From the NCBI GenBank assembly GCA_026873275.1, contig JANTUC010000005.1:868001-932000 (forward strand): a stretch of DNA of 64,000 bases. The letters run 5' to 3'. Shown one piece after another: positions 12,078-23,691 of the stretch; within the stretch, counting starts at the first letter, position 1; every line of letters begins with the position of its first letter. The stretch is from Pseudopithomyces maydicus (Eukaryota; Ascomycota; Dothideomycetes; Pleosporales; Didymosphaeriaceae). A program made the position numbers and the translations under genes. The notes under the pieces were generated by a model that was not told the origin of the DNA, did not search any database, and was given only the letters and a program-made list of their open reading frames with translations.

Positions 12078-12707
12078 GGTGGCCACGAGGGATGTGTGGG
12101 TTCTGGGACGAAAGGGTCAAGACGAAGCCTCGTGGGGGTACAGGCTCGGCGACGGGCCCATGTTTATAACAGAAGACGAGGCGCATCATGTGAGGGGAGT
12201 GGTCCCGAGGTCGCCCATCAGCCATCGAGTCGGGCCATCTCCCACCGACCATGGTGGACGATGCACCGAGCTGTTGCACGGCAGGTGGAGCCTGTGGCTT
12301 GCTGGAGCACGAGGCGCCCGAGGTCGGCGCCGATGGCCTCACGGGGCACTGCACTGCACTGCGTCCTTTGCTGGTGGCCCGCCGCAGGCTGCGAACACCA
12401 GTTTGCGGCATGGCCCAATCGAGGCCTGGAGAGGGAGGCTTCGCTGGGCCCCGTAGACTACCGGTTGATACCCCGCCCGGCCGGCAGAGTCGCTTACGCT
12501 GCCGTTTCCACGTCCAGCCTCCGACGCTCGTGCCGTTGCCCGAGCTCACGTCTGCGCACAAAAGAAGCCCTGGAATCCGGGGCTCCACGCCTACCCGATT
12601 CTGTGGGGGGACCATCGGGGATTTCACCCTCGTTTCCTCGTTTCCTCGGGCTATTGTCGAGCGACCTCTTGCATCCTATATCCAGTCCCACGCCAGCCCA
12701 CACCAAC
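12078..12707. promoter_or_regulatory. Divergent promoter between dehydratase and Zn2Cys6 regulator
   Basis: 630 bp shared upstream region. Seen by eye: several matches to the carbon-catabolite CreA/Mig core SYGGRG on either strand (for example GTGGGG near 12130, CCGGGG near 12579) and an inverted CGG-N8-CCG at 12462-12475, the type of site bound by Zn2Cys6 dimers. Such short motifs occur by chance in GC-rich DNA, so regulation is only suggested. A (CACTG)n microrepeat lies near 12346. Confidence 0.45.
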
Positions 12708-15340
12708 ATGGACACGGCTTCAGTGAACGGCAATGCCGCCTACGCCAGTCCGGACGGCCACGCCAAACACTCGCATCGCTCGCCTGTCGACGACAACGAC
12801 GGCTGGAGCGGCGAGGGGTCCAGTGGAGATGAGCAGACCCAGCCCAACGGCGCGACAAAGCGCAAGCGACCCCTTTCCGTGAGCTGTGAGATCTGCAAGC
12901 AGCGCAAAGTAAGTTGCTGCATCGTGCGTATCCTGGCATCTCGGCTGGTGCTAACATGGCCACAGGTCAAGTGCGACCGTGGCCAGCCGAGCTGCGGCTG
13001 GTGCGTGAAGAACCATTCCGATTGCATCTATCTCCCGCGCAAGAAGCCAGGCCTTCGTGCAGGCTACGGTAGAGAGCTCGAGGCCCGTCTCGGTAAGTGA
13101 CTGGCCTCTCCCCTTCCGTGACCGTCGAGTCGAAACATCCCTCGAAACATCCCCTCCCCCATTCAACATACCAAGACAGGACATGGAAATCGCGAGCCTG
13201 GGATCCTAGGCTGACCGCGCGTAGATAAGCTAGAGTCATTGCTCCACCAACAGCAAAACCAGATCAATCAACTCTCCAATAACTCGGCAGCCCCGACTAC
13301 TTCTTCTCCACATACCGGTCCGATTTTCCGGAGTCCAACCATCCTTCACCAAACGCCGCACATCCCACGCCCGGAAACTGCGCTCTTCATTCAAAGACCA
13401 GGGAGTTTCTCGGCTACCACAGCGACTCCTCTGCAGCCAAGCTTCCCCGGTGCCATTTCCGACGCGCGCCAGACCTCCTCCGTGGGCAGCAACAACTACC
13501 AGCATTCTCCGGAAGAGATCGCACCCACCACCACCAGCCGCCTGCAGCATAGAGATGCGTTTGCTTTCAACAACGATCGTTTCGCCCCACCCGCAATGGC
13601 AGGAGCACTAGCCCAAGGCGACAAGGATTTCCCTCCATATGACTTGCTTTACGGCCTGGTAGATCTGTTTTTCAAACACATTTATCCGTGGTGCCCCATC
13701 CTCCATCGTCAGGCGACATTGAATTCGCTGTTTGGGGATACTAGTTTGAACGAAGCTGATAAGGTCCTGCTTCATGCAATGGTCGCAACGACACTAAGAT
13801 TCTCAACTGATCCGCGATTAACTCCCGAGAAGAGAGAACATTATCATCAAAACTCAAAGGAGAAGGTCTTACTCTACGGGATACAGAACAGTTCGGTCAA
13901 ATCACTACAAGCACTTGTCATTCTAGCCTTGGACGTTGTCGGATGCTCGAACGGCCCGCCAGGGTGGAATTTACTGGCCCTAATCACCCGATCAATTGTG
14001 AACTTGGGCCTGTCGGTTGAAAATTCATCGCCGAAAGTGGCACCTCAATATGCGTCCATCTATACATTGAGGGCAATCGTCCTACCAGAGCCAACGGATT
14101 GGATCATGGAAGAAAGCCGGAGACGACTTTTCTGGATGATATACGTGCTTGACCGGTATGCCACTGTTGCAACTGCCTTCGAATTTGCGTTGGACGAGAA
14201 AGAAATTGATCGTCAGCTTCCTTGTCGGGACGAGTTTTTCACTCGCAATGCATCAGTCGAGACTCGCTGGTTCCACACCTCGACACGGACCGATTACACC
14301 CTTAACCGACCGGAAAATCTAGGGCCCTTTTCGTATTATGTTGAGATATTAGAGATACTTTCGCGTATCCACAACTTCTTGAAGCAACCTGTTGATATAA
14401 CATCACTAAGTGACGTAGAGAAATGGCAAAGCGAATACCGCAATCTCGACAGCGCTCTGGAGCAATGGAAATATAATTTGCCTTCGGAATATGGCAGTGC
14501 AGCACATGTGTTTTCGAGATTAACGCCAAACAAGGATCTGAATAGTAGTCTCGTTATGTTACATGCCGCTTTTCACACGTATGTATACATCGACGCCGCC
14601 GTGATGCGATTGGCTGACCTGTTTTGTTTAGTACGGTCATACGACTTCACTCCTCGGCGGCCTATCCAACACATCGATCTCCAATATTTGCACCTTCGTT
14701 CAGCGCCAGCCAAAGATGTCTCGGTGCGGTTGAGAGCATTGTGGCGCTCTGTCAGTGCATTCGAGAAAATGGCCTCCTGACGAAGCTTGGGCCGCCTTTC
14801 GCATTCTCATGTTGGGTCGCAGCCCGTGTTCTTCTCGTTCATGGGTCTACTATCGCCCACCGCGTGGACGATTCCATCAACCTTCTCGTCCTTCTTCTCC
14901 GCGAAATGGGTCAACACTGGGAGGTCGGCTCCCGCTATGCCAATCTCCTCTCACGAGTACTGCAAGAATATCAGGAATCGCAGCAGGACGGGATTGCCAA
15001 TGGGGAGCGGGTCACTCCCTCTACTGTGAAAATTCTTGCCGATATGCGTCGTTGCGCTTTCGATCTTGATTTCCTTATCGCGCGCCAGCCAAAGCTGCAT
15101 CCCAGCCACCAGCCTACTCCAGCAAGGACCCCGGGACCGAACGACCTGGAGTACTTGGACGTGTTTGATTTCTTCAACATGCCAAGGCTACCGGTGAGCA
15201 TGGATGGTGCGCCCACGTATATGGCCCCCGATGGCACGATGCAGCCTAGCATGGCAGACGGACAGCCGGTCAACGAATTCAACATCACGAACTACATGGT
15301 AGATGCTAGTTCTGACTGGTTCATCAAAGGAACGACGTAG
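12708..15340 (+). CDS. Zn2Cys6 transcription factor with fungal-specific TF domain
   Basis: Four exons: 12708-12908, 12966-13092, 13225-14578, 14632-15340, giving 796 residues. The binuclear zinc cluster runs C-EI-C-KQRKVK-C-DRGQPS-C-GW-C-VKNHSD-C at about 61-87, split by intron 1 just before VKCDRG. A linker (RKKPGLRAGYGRELEARLDKLESLL) forms a coiled-coil dimerisation helix. The middle fungal_trans region begins around LVDLFFKHIYPWCPILH and includes ESRRRLFWMIYVLDRYA, the family's RRRxFW hallmark. The last intron restores MLHAAFHTTVIRLHSSAAYP. It is expected to be nuclear. Its divergent neighbour is a rhamnonate dehydratase-like gene, so a rhamnose/pectin regulator is a reasonable guess (RhaR/PDR-1-like), but I cannot assign orthology from sequence alone. 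Confidence 0.9.
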
Positions 15341-16327
15341 TTGTCTGATGGATGTTGCGAAGCTACCCAGCCGAATAGGGTAGATGGAGCCTTGGTTCAA
15401 AAAGTCGATCCGTGTGGATTCCACGCGTAATTAATTTAGATACCCCTTCCATTCGCTCGGCTTTTCGAGGGACATTTGTAGTGTACATAACGTTTGAGTC
15501 ATTGTCAATGCATACCAGGCATCTTCTGCATCGGATGAAAGCCAAGGCCCTGTGAAGTCAATTCGGTGGTGGTCTGTAGCCTGGTGGAGTCCCCGCTACA
15601 GGCTGAGCCACCTGAGCCACCTGAGTGGGTACTGCCGGAGCGCATGGCTGGCCCTGCGCCTCCGGACGTCTAGGGCGGAGCGCCCTCTTCCATTACCGGT
15701 TTTCGATGTGCTAAATTACGGAGCGACATGGTTACGTGATGCGTAATGGACCTCGGGACTGCGGTCTCGCACTGCGGTCTCGCACTGCGGTCTCGATGCA
15801 CATGCCGTCGCGCAAGGTAAGGGTGAGCAACTGCGATGGTCCATGGAAACGCGAGTATCTCATCCTTGCGCATCGGCGTCTTTATGTATGCAGGGTAGTC
15901 TATGCGCTGCGGATATCTGCTGCTGTCATCGCTTCTCAGAGAGTTGGGACGCTGGGAGTGATGGGCGGGTCCCATAAGCACTAGCTGCCATATGTTACCG
16001 GCCATGGTCCCCCCAACCCGCCAAAACCTCACTAACACACACCGCACCGGCCCTCCTCCAAGCCTCCCCAGCGCTCGACGCTAACCCTTTCTGCCAGCTA
16101 CCGCCCTTCGCCCATGCAACTCTGGCGCATTAGCTTATGACTCCAAAGTGTCCGTACGGGCAACCGCAGTGGGATCTAAAAGTCGGGACCAGCCAGGCCT
16201 CAGGCTCTTGACTCATCTTCGCTCATTTTCCTCTCGAACATTCGAGTTGTGATCCATCACTGAGCTAACGGCGCGCCCTTCGCCCATCCTAAAACGACCA
16301 AATCCGAGACCATAGCAATTGTAAGCA
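15341..16327. other. Intergenic region before the homeodomain-kinase-HET gene
   Basis: Nearly 1 kb between two genes on the plus strand. Besides a short tandem repeat (15758-15796) and a GAGCCACCT doublet near 15604, nothing was seen. It should include the promoter of the downstream gene. Confidence 0.5.
15758..15796 (+). repeat. 13-bp tandem repeat, three copies
   Basis: The unit ACTGCGGTCTCGC occurs three times head to tail, the last copy ending in A. It lies 530 bp upstream of the next start codon. No known function. Confidence 0.8.
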
Positions 16328-19300
16328 ATGGCTTCGCAGGGCGGCAACAGTAACTTCGACTTCAACGCGGGCGCTGGCATCGATTTTACAGGATTCGGGA
16401 TGCAGCCGACCGCGTATAATGACTTGAAGGGCACCGGGGAGGGTAACACTTCCCCAGCCTTCTTCTTCGGGGACGAGGGTATCGACACGACTGCCACATT
16501 CGACCATTCATTTGACTCGATGTTTGCCTCTGTCGACCCCTTGAGCAGCACGGCGTTTGGGATGGAGCCTCTTGTATGTCGCGCACCGTCGGGCCACTTT
16601 GCTGCTGGACTGACCTCGACAGGGTTTGGATAACACCAACGGGAACGCTTCTTGGGATGTCAACAGCACCTTTCCCATGACACCTGCGCAATCCTTCGAC
16701 TCATTGTACACACCTCAGTTGATGAGCAAGCGTTCACTCCAGCTTGACGTCGGTGATTTCCCTCCAGCCAAGCGACACGAAGCTTTCTCTCCCTTCTCCA
16801 CCACTTCGGCTTCTCTGACCGCGGGATCGAGCAACTGGGCGCTCGATACTCAGTCGACACCAACAGTCACATCTGAGAGCGTGGGTCTCAGTGACGAGGC
16901 AGCCGACGTGTGCGCAACGTGGTTCAGCAAATACAATGTGCTCCCTAGGTAAGTCGGTCTATCTTTGATGGCTGTGAGCAACATGAAACTCTCCACAGCT
17001 ACTGACTGCATCACAGTGATAGACATATCGACTCTCTAAGCCAGCTAACTGGAGAGTCTGCATCAGCCATTCGACAATGGTTTGGACAGGCATTAAAACA
17101 GGGGATGACTGGTCAGGATTCAGCATACAAGTCCCAGACAAGCTTCGCCCAGGATCCAATTCTGTTCCCACCAATCACCCACGCTACATCCAGCGTTACA
17201 TCACAGCAGCTTGCAATAAACGATTCCCCATGTAACCACGACACGACACAGGCATTGACTACGCTGTCCCAGTCTCCCCTGCGAGGTGGAAAAAAGGGAT
17301 GCAATCCAACAGAGGATCCAGAACTACTGAAGAGGGACCCAAACAAAATATACCAATGTACAAGAAAGTGCGGAAAGCGATATGGCCGCAAGTGCGATTG
17401 GAAACGAAATGAGGAAGAAGGGTATCCATCAAAGAGTTGGATGTGCAGTAAGTAAATTTTCATTGGCTATTTTCTAATTGTTGGGCAATCTTTTGTTTCA
17501 TAGGCTAGCTGATGCAATGGCTGAATGTTCGGGGATCGAGCGGTAATGCACTTTGGCCGCTACCTTCGTAGAGCGCTTTTCGAGGGCATCTGGACGACAG
17601 CCTACCAGCAAGGGTGTTTAGCATGCTTGAACAACAAAGACTAACGTGTGCTAGGTCTTTGCATCAGCGAGGGTGTGGAGCGTGTAAAGCCATGCTTCAG
17701 GAAATATCATTTCTCACAGCATTTCCGCAACATCCATCCTGGACTCAATTCCGCAGACTACGAAGAGACTTCCATTGTGTAAGTAGCTGGTTATTTTTTC
17801 AGCTAGGGTTCTTGAGAATTACGGGCTTTGTTGTATTAACCTCTATACGATGGCGCTTAACTGACCCGATACAGGCATTCCGACACGAGCCTACCCTCGC
17901 ACGCTAGAAAATGTGGTTTCTGCACACACCGATTTGTCTCGCGCCAGGACCGTATTGATCATATCGCTGAACATTTCAAAAACGGCAAGTGCATGCTTGA
18001 TTGGAACGAGGATGATGACCAACACGATTCTGACGACATGAACGATGACGACGATAACGACGACCGCCCTGATAGTGGCGGATTTGGAAATGGCAAACCT
18101 TCCTTCCCTCCGAATAGCCATCCTCGTGGCTCTAGCTCTGGGCCTAAGGGCAACGGCGGCGGCGGTCAACAGCCTCCGCAGAGCGGGTTCTACCAATTCC
18201 AGGTTTCACAATTCGCGGATGGTGACTCAAGAGGCACAAGTCCGGGAGTCGACAAGCAAGCCGATCAAGATCTCGGCACCAGTCAATTTATTAGGTCGAT
18301 CGACGTCTCTGATGTTGCAACGTGCAGCAAATTATCTCCGATTATCTCTGGAAACACAGACCAGAGCTTATCACAATGCTCAATGCACGGAAGGCAGGAA
18401 GAAGCAGCGCGAGATGACTCGCAGACTCTGGCCGGAAATGCTGTCTCCATGAACACTGACATTGTCCAACTTCAGACAATATCACCTTATGTTCCACCAG
18501 GTGAAGGAGATCCCACGATATCCGATCGTCACAAAACATTTGCAGCTCGGTCGAGCGGTATGTGTAACACGAATTCCGGAGTAAATCGCGCATCTAACAT
18601 CCGCCTAGCAGCACTTACCCGAGAATCACAAGATCTCCTAGGCAGTCTCAAGCTTCTCGGTGCCGGAGGCTTCAGTACGGTCGATGAAGTTGTTCACCGA
18701 GAGACGAGTCTACGGTTTGCCCGGAAGACTCTCAAGAACCGGGAACGTTCTGCGCTTGACGAACTGAAGAACGAGGTCGAAGTACTCCAGAAACTCCGCC
18801 ACCCGCACATTATTCGGTTTGTTGGCAGTGTACAAAAGGACAACAAGATGTCGATCCTTCTTTCACCTGTCGCAGAGACAACGCTTGCTACTTGGCTCGA
18901 CACGAAGCTACATGATAGACCGGACGGACTAAGCCAAACCATCGTCAACATGCTCGGCTGCCTTGCCTCGTCTATTCGATACCTTCACGAGCAACGACCA
19001 GTCGTGAAGCACATGGACATTAAGCCCCAGAACATTCTTGTCAAGGAAGGCGAGAAGTTCCCACATGTCATCCTGAGCGACTTTGGAATTAGCTCAATTG
19101 GCGAATTGACTGCAAATGACAAGGTCATGCCATTGACGCGCCAATATTGCGCACCTGAGGTTTCTGAAGGAATATCTCGCGAGCTCGCATCAGACATCTG
19201 GAGTCTTGGATGTGTCTTCCTCGAAATGCTGACGGTTGCTTTTAAGGACAACAATTCAGTTTGGCAGAAGTTCCCTCAAGTATTCGGCGGTCGTAACGGC

Positions 19301-20821
19301 AAATACTACTGGCAAGACGTCCCAACGCTACAGAATCTACTGGGCCAATCCCTCCAGCAAGCTGCGACACAAAGCGAAGCCAATGCGACACGTGCGGTCA
19401 AAGACATGCTCAACTCTGATCCAGTCCAACGTCCTACCGCTCCCACGCTGACCATGGTCTTTACGCCAGCACCGTGTTGTCTCAGCTGGCCGAACGCAAA
19501 GGCGACATATCCTGGCCCGAACGAAGAGCTCGAAACAGCGAAGGCTCTGCTCAGAGAGGGTGGAATCGACGGCTGTACGTCTCTACATGTCGCTACTGCT
19601 CAACAAAAGCAAACGGACCAGTCTGTTTTGCATGCCAAACGCTGGCTTGAAGAGTGCGAGCACGAGCACGAAGCTTGTCGTCACGATCTACCGGACATTC
19701 AAGCTAACAAGACCCTGCCTACTCGCCTGATCGACATTTTGCCAGATGGTAAAGTGGACGTGTCCGTACGCATTGTGAATAGTGCGGACCTATATGGACC
19801 CAAACCAGACTATGCAACGATCAGTCACGTATGGTCCGACGATGAGCTCAAGATCTCTTCCGGGAGTCTTGAATCAATGCAAACTGGACTAGCCCGCGAG
19901 TCTCTGCCGATTGGTATTAAAGAAGCTATTGCCAAAGCACATGACATTGGCTTCCGGTACGTTTGGGTTGACAGTCTCTGCGTACTTCAAGATTCGGACG
20001 CAGACAAGGAACGCGAATGCCGTGCTATGGCAGACACGTATCGCAACGCGGCCCTAACCATTGTACTCGACCAATTCAAGTCCCAGTCTGCTGGCCTTGA
20101 AAAGATTCACAGTTGTGTTTCAGACACCACTGCTGAGAGCTCTGAGCAACAGCGATCTCTGCTAGCCGCCACCCTTCCTCTGGCCGTGTATATGGCTCCT
20201 GGCTTTGCTTGGGAAACGAGGGCATGGTCACTTCAAGAACGTCTCCTTTCACGTAGACTCCTTCACCTTGGCGAGGAACAGATGTACTGGGAGTGCAATG
20301 CCCTAAAGGCAAGCGAGACATTCCCTCGAGGGTATGAGGCATGGGACCATGCATTCTCGTCGCTCCTGTGGGAAAAGGTACACACGAAGCCTTCCATCAT
20401 CGACAGCACTCAAAACCAGCACAACCGCAAGCTCGACAATCAAGTACCCGCAGTTGCGGAAACTGCTGTGCAAATGTGCAAATGCGATGTCGATGGTCGA
20501 GGAGCGCCCTGTGCAAGCAAAGCAAAGGGATACGGGAAGATGGCAACGCCTCATCACGAAGGCGACCTCACCCCACGCATGATGAAGGACTGTCAATTCA
20601 TCCGCAATGGAAGAGATGACACTAGTGGCTCCAAGCCAGTCGCCGGACAAATGATCGATTCTGGGCTACTGGAGAGTTCTCTCCGGCTTCAATGTCCAGA
20701 TGCCAATAACCAAGATGCAGTGTCGATGCGCAGAGGGCTTGCCGACGAAAATGCGAATGGGAGTACTGATGAAGGGATTTGTCGGAAGAATGCCAATGGT
20801 AACGAAGAAGATATGATTTAG
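16328..20821 (+). CDS. Homeodomain / C2H2 finger / Ser-Thr kinase / HET-domain fusion protein
   Basis: Five exons: 16328-16573, 16623-16948, 17017-17447, 17655-17778, 17875-20821, giving 1357 residues in one frame. Homeodomain-like helices at about 170-225 end in AIRQWFGQAL. A Cys/His-rich segment follows (CTRKCGKRYGRKCDWKRNEE; WMCSLCISEGVERVKPC). A C2H2 finger is C389-x2-C392-x12-H405-x3-H409, then an Asp-rich stretch. A protein kinase spans ~634-900: LGAGGFSTVDEV loop, Lys-660 in FARK, catalytic loop HMDIKPQN (Asp-757, Arg replaced by Met), DFG at 778-780, YCAPE, SDIWSLGCVF. A HET domain (~1022-1185) shows YATISHVWSDD, FRYVWVDSLCVLQDS and WETRAWSLQERLLSRR. The first four introns lie in the transcription-factor part; the kinase and HET parts have none. 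Splicing of exons 3-4 (207-nt intron) is the least certain. Role unknown; HET domains act in self/non-self cell death. Confidence 0.85.
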
Positions 20822-22131
20822 TATTTGGATTTTATAGATTACTCCATATTTCGACGTAGCACATCCTTGAAGAAATTTCACTTGTTTCTCATAAATGTTT
20901 CACCACACTACGGGAGAGTGTAGCAGTTTAGTGACGAGATCTCGTTAGCATATATACATGGCTTGAAGATTGTTGATGGTATGAGCGCATGGTGTTCAAT
21001 TAACGTCTGTACGGTATGAGCGCAATTGAGACTTCTCCTTGTTGAGTAGAATTCATCAAGATTGAAACAAACTTGATGTTTATCGAACAGGCGTTCGTGA
21101 TTAGTTTTAATATACATCAACTATAGCAGGGATTGTTGACGTGGACTGAGTACAGGAAACAGAATCGCATACAAATTGCATATGCGTCCGAGCTTGCTGT
21201 TAGGCGAGGGGCCCACGGCTGGTTCGGGAGTGCGGACCAACCTGAGACACATCGAAATACTACCCGACCCGTCAACCTGGTCGATCAGAAAATTTGCTGG
21301 CGGGCCATCCGGGGAGAAGCAGCCGATCGTGAGAACAGGAACACGATATGAAGGAAATTACTCGTGATCCTCGTTCGGTGAGATGCTCAATCGAGCATGA
21401 AACTAAACAAGATAAAATACTTATCACTAGTTAACCCAATTCTCTTAAACATCCAGATACATATGTACTATGGCTTAGTAGGGAATATTCAGCGACCCCC
21501 TGGCCGTTGCTAATTAAGACCCCTCGGCACGAAGCTTGGCCTCATGTCAAATTAGGGCAAGGCTAGGAAGCTTCTTGCCGGCTGCCGGCGTAGAATTAGG
21601 CCACAGGACTCAAATTGGACAGCTGACACTCACTCGAATGCGGTTATTCGTAAAGTACCCTCTGTGGGACTCCTGGTTTGGACTCGATCGCTTAGAATGG
21701 ATAAATACGAGGAGGGGAGTTTCATACATGCCGACCGTGTCAGGTATAGCTCCAGGTCCCGCTTCTGATTAAGTAGAGTGAACAACTAGAAAGGGTACAG
21801 CTAGCTCGGTGCAACGGCTGCCAAGGTATACCGTTGGGGTCTAATCCCAGATTGCATTGCCGGATCTTGCCGTGGTGATACGCCCAAACACACAACTTGT
21901 ACGTGCTGACCATGTAGTGGATGCCACTACGATCCGTTCCCCAAACGAGGTCTAACCATAAGAGACAATGAAGCTGGGGTATCGCGAAATTATGATCACT
22001 CGACCAATGTATAAGGACCGAGTGAAGCCCGCTCAAGAGTCGTCCATCTACCGACTTTTCCATTCGTTCGTTCATTCATTTTACCTATTCAGCCAGTATA
22101 CTTGGCTTTGAACTACAAGCTTGCCGGCACA
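20822..22131. other. Intergenic region upstream of the pectinase gene
   Basis: 1.3 kb, visibly richer in A+T than neighbouring genes. Short open frames only, none with family features. The segment just before 22132 (CATTCATTTTACCTATTCAG) is a pyrimidine-rich leader of the pectinase gene. Confidence 0.5.
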
Positions 22132-23479
22132 ATGGCTATTCAATCCCTACTTCTCAGCGCAGTTGCGTTGGCAGGTTCCGTTATCGCGGCTCCTGCCCAG
22201 GCGGTTGTTCCTACTGCAGTCAGTGCCCAAGCTACCAACGTGCAAGTTCGCGCTCCTGCCGTCACGGTCGATCCTCTCTCCGGTATTGTCGACTCTGTGG
22301 ACAATCTGCTAAAGAAAGTTGGTCTTCTCAACAAGCAAGCATCTGGCTGCACTTTCAGTGGATCGAATGGATATGCTTCGGCAAGCAAGTCGCAAGCATC
22401 ATGCGCCACTATTGTTCTAGAGAACGTTGCCGTTCCATCGGGTACCACTCTTGATCTGTCCGAGCTCAAGGAAAATACCCACGTCATTTTCAAGGGAACC
22501 ACCACCTGGGGCTACAAAGAGTGGGCCGGACCTCGTAAGTGATACTGTCGTGTAAGTGGGATCAAATACTGACCGATTATCAGTTCTTCAGATCAAGGGA
22601 ACCGGTATCACCGTCACTGGAGCCTCGGGTGCTGTCCTTGACGCAGGAGGTGAGAAATACTGGGACACCAAGGGTTCAAATGGCGGAAAGAAGAAGCCCA
22701 AGTAAGTTACAATTACCAAAACGGCAGAAGAACTCTGAATTGACAAGTCTCTCAGGTTCTTCGCCGCTCGTCTCAAGTCTTCCTCAATCACAAACCTCCA
22801 CATCAAGAACACGCCCGTACAAGCTGTCTCCGTCAACACCTGCGAGGATCTTACCATCACTGGTATGACGATTGACAACTCTGCTGGTGACGCTGATAAG
22901 CTTGGCCACAACACCGACGGATTTGACATTGGACGTTCCAACAACGTCATTATCGACGGTGCCAAGGTCTACAACCAGGATGATTGTGTTGCGATTAACT
23001 CGGGAACGAACATTACTTTTAAGAACGGCATTTGCTCTGGTGGTCATGGCCTGTCTATTGGAAGCGTAGGAGGCCGCAGTAACAACACTGTGGATACCGT
23101 CACTTTCTCGAACAACCAGGTCATGAAGAGCACTAACGCTATTCGCGTCAAGGCTACTATGGACACCACCGGAAATATCAACAAGGTTACGTACTTCGAT
23201 CTTACCATGACGGATATTTCCAAGTATGGAATCCTGATTGAACAGAACTACAAGGGAGGTGACTTGAAGGGAACCGCTACCAGCGGAGTCCCCATCACCG
23301 GTCTCACGCTCAGCGGAATCAAGGGCAAGGGCGCCGTCTCGAGCTCCGGGCACAACGTTGTCGTCACCTGCGGCTCGAGCAGCTCGTGCACCGGCTGGAA
23401 GTGGTCGGATGTCACTGTCACCGGTGGCAAGAAGTACGACTCTTGCTCGAACGTCCCAAGCGTGACTTCTTGCTCGTAG
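22132..23479 (+). CDS. Secreted endopolygalacturonase, GH28
   Basis: Hydrolyses alpha-1,4 bonds in homogalacturonan outside the cell. Exons 22132-22534, 22584-22701, 22756-23479, giving 414 residues. A signal peptide (MAIQSLLLSAVALAGSVIAAP) is followed by an extended pro-region before the parallel beta-helix, which starts near ASGCTFSGSNGYASA. GH28 catalytic residues are all visible: Asp-228 in NTDGFD, Asp-249/Asp-250 in QDDCVA, His-271 in SGGHGLSIGSVGG, Arg-304 and Lys-306 in IRVKA. They keep exactly the spacing known for Aspergillus niger PGII. The ending DSCSNVPSVTSCS is typical of fungal endo-enzymes. Both introns have good consensus sites. The start is the ATG after GGCACA; a leaderless upstream extension is not needed. 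Likely induced on pectin and repressed by glucose (family knowledge). Confidence 0.95.
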
Positions 23480-23691
23480 ATCAGTGCGATTCTACGAAAA
23501 GATAGCGCAAAGTCGCTCAATATAGTTCTCTTCGTTGTTAAATCTTTACGATCATATCATAAGTATAATCCAAGCTTAGTGCTCTGTTCAAACGACTAAC
23601 AGTTTATAAATGAACAAGTCTATATTCATCCAATGTGCCTCAAAATGCAGTTGAATCGGTGACGTAACTGAATAACGAGTAGATCAGAAGA

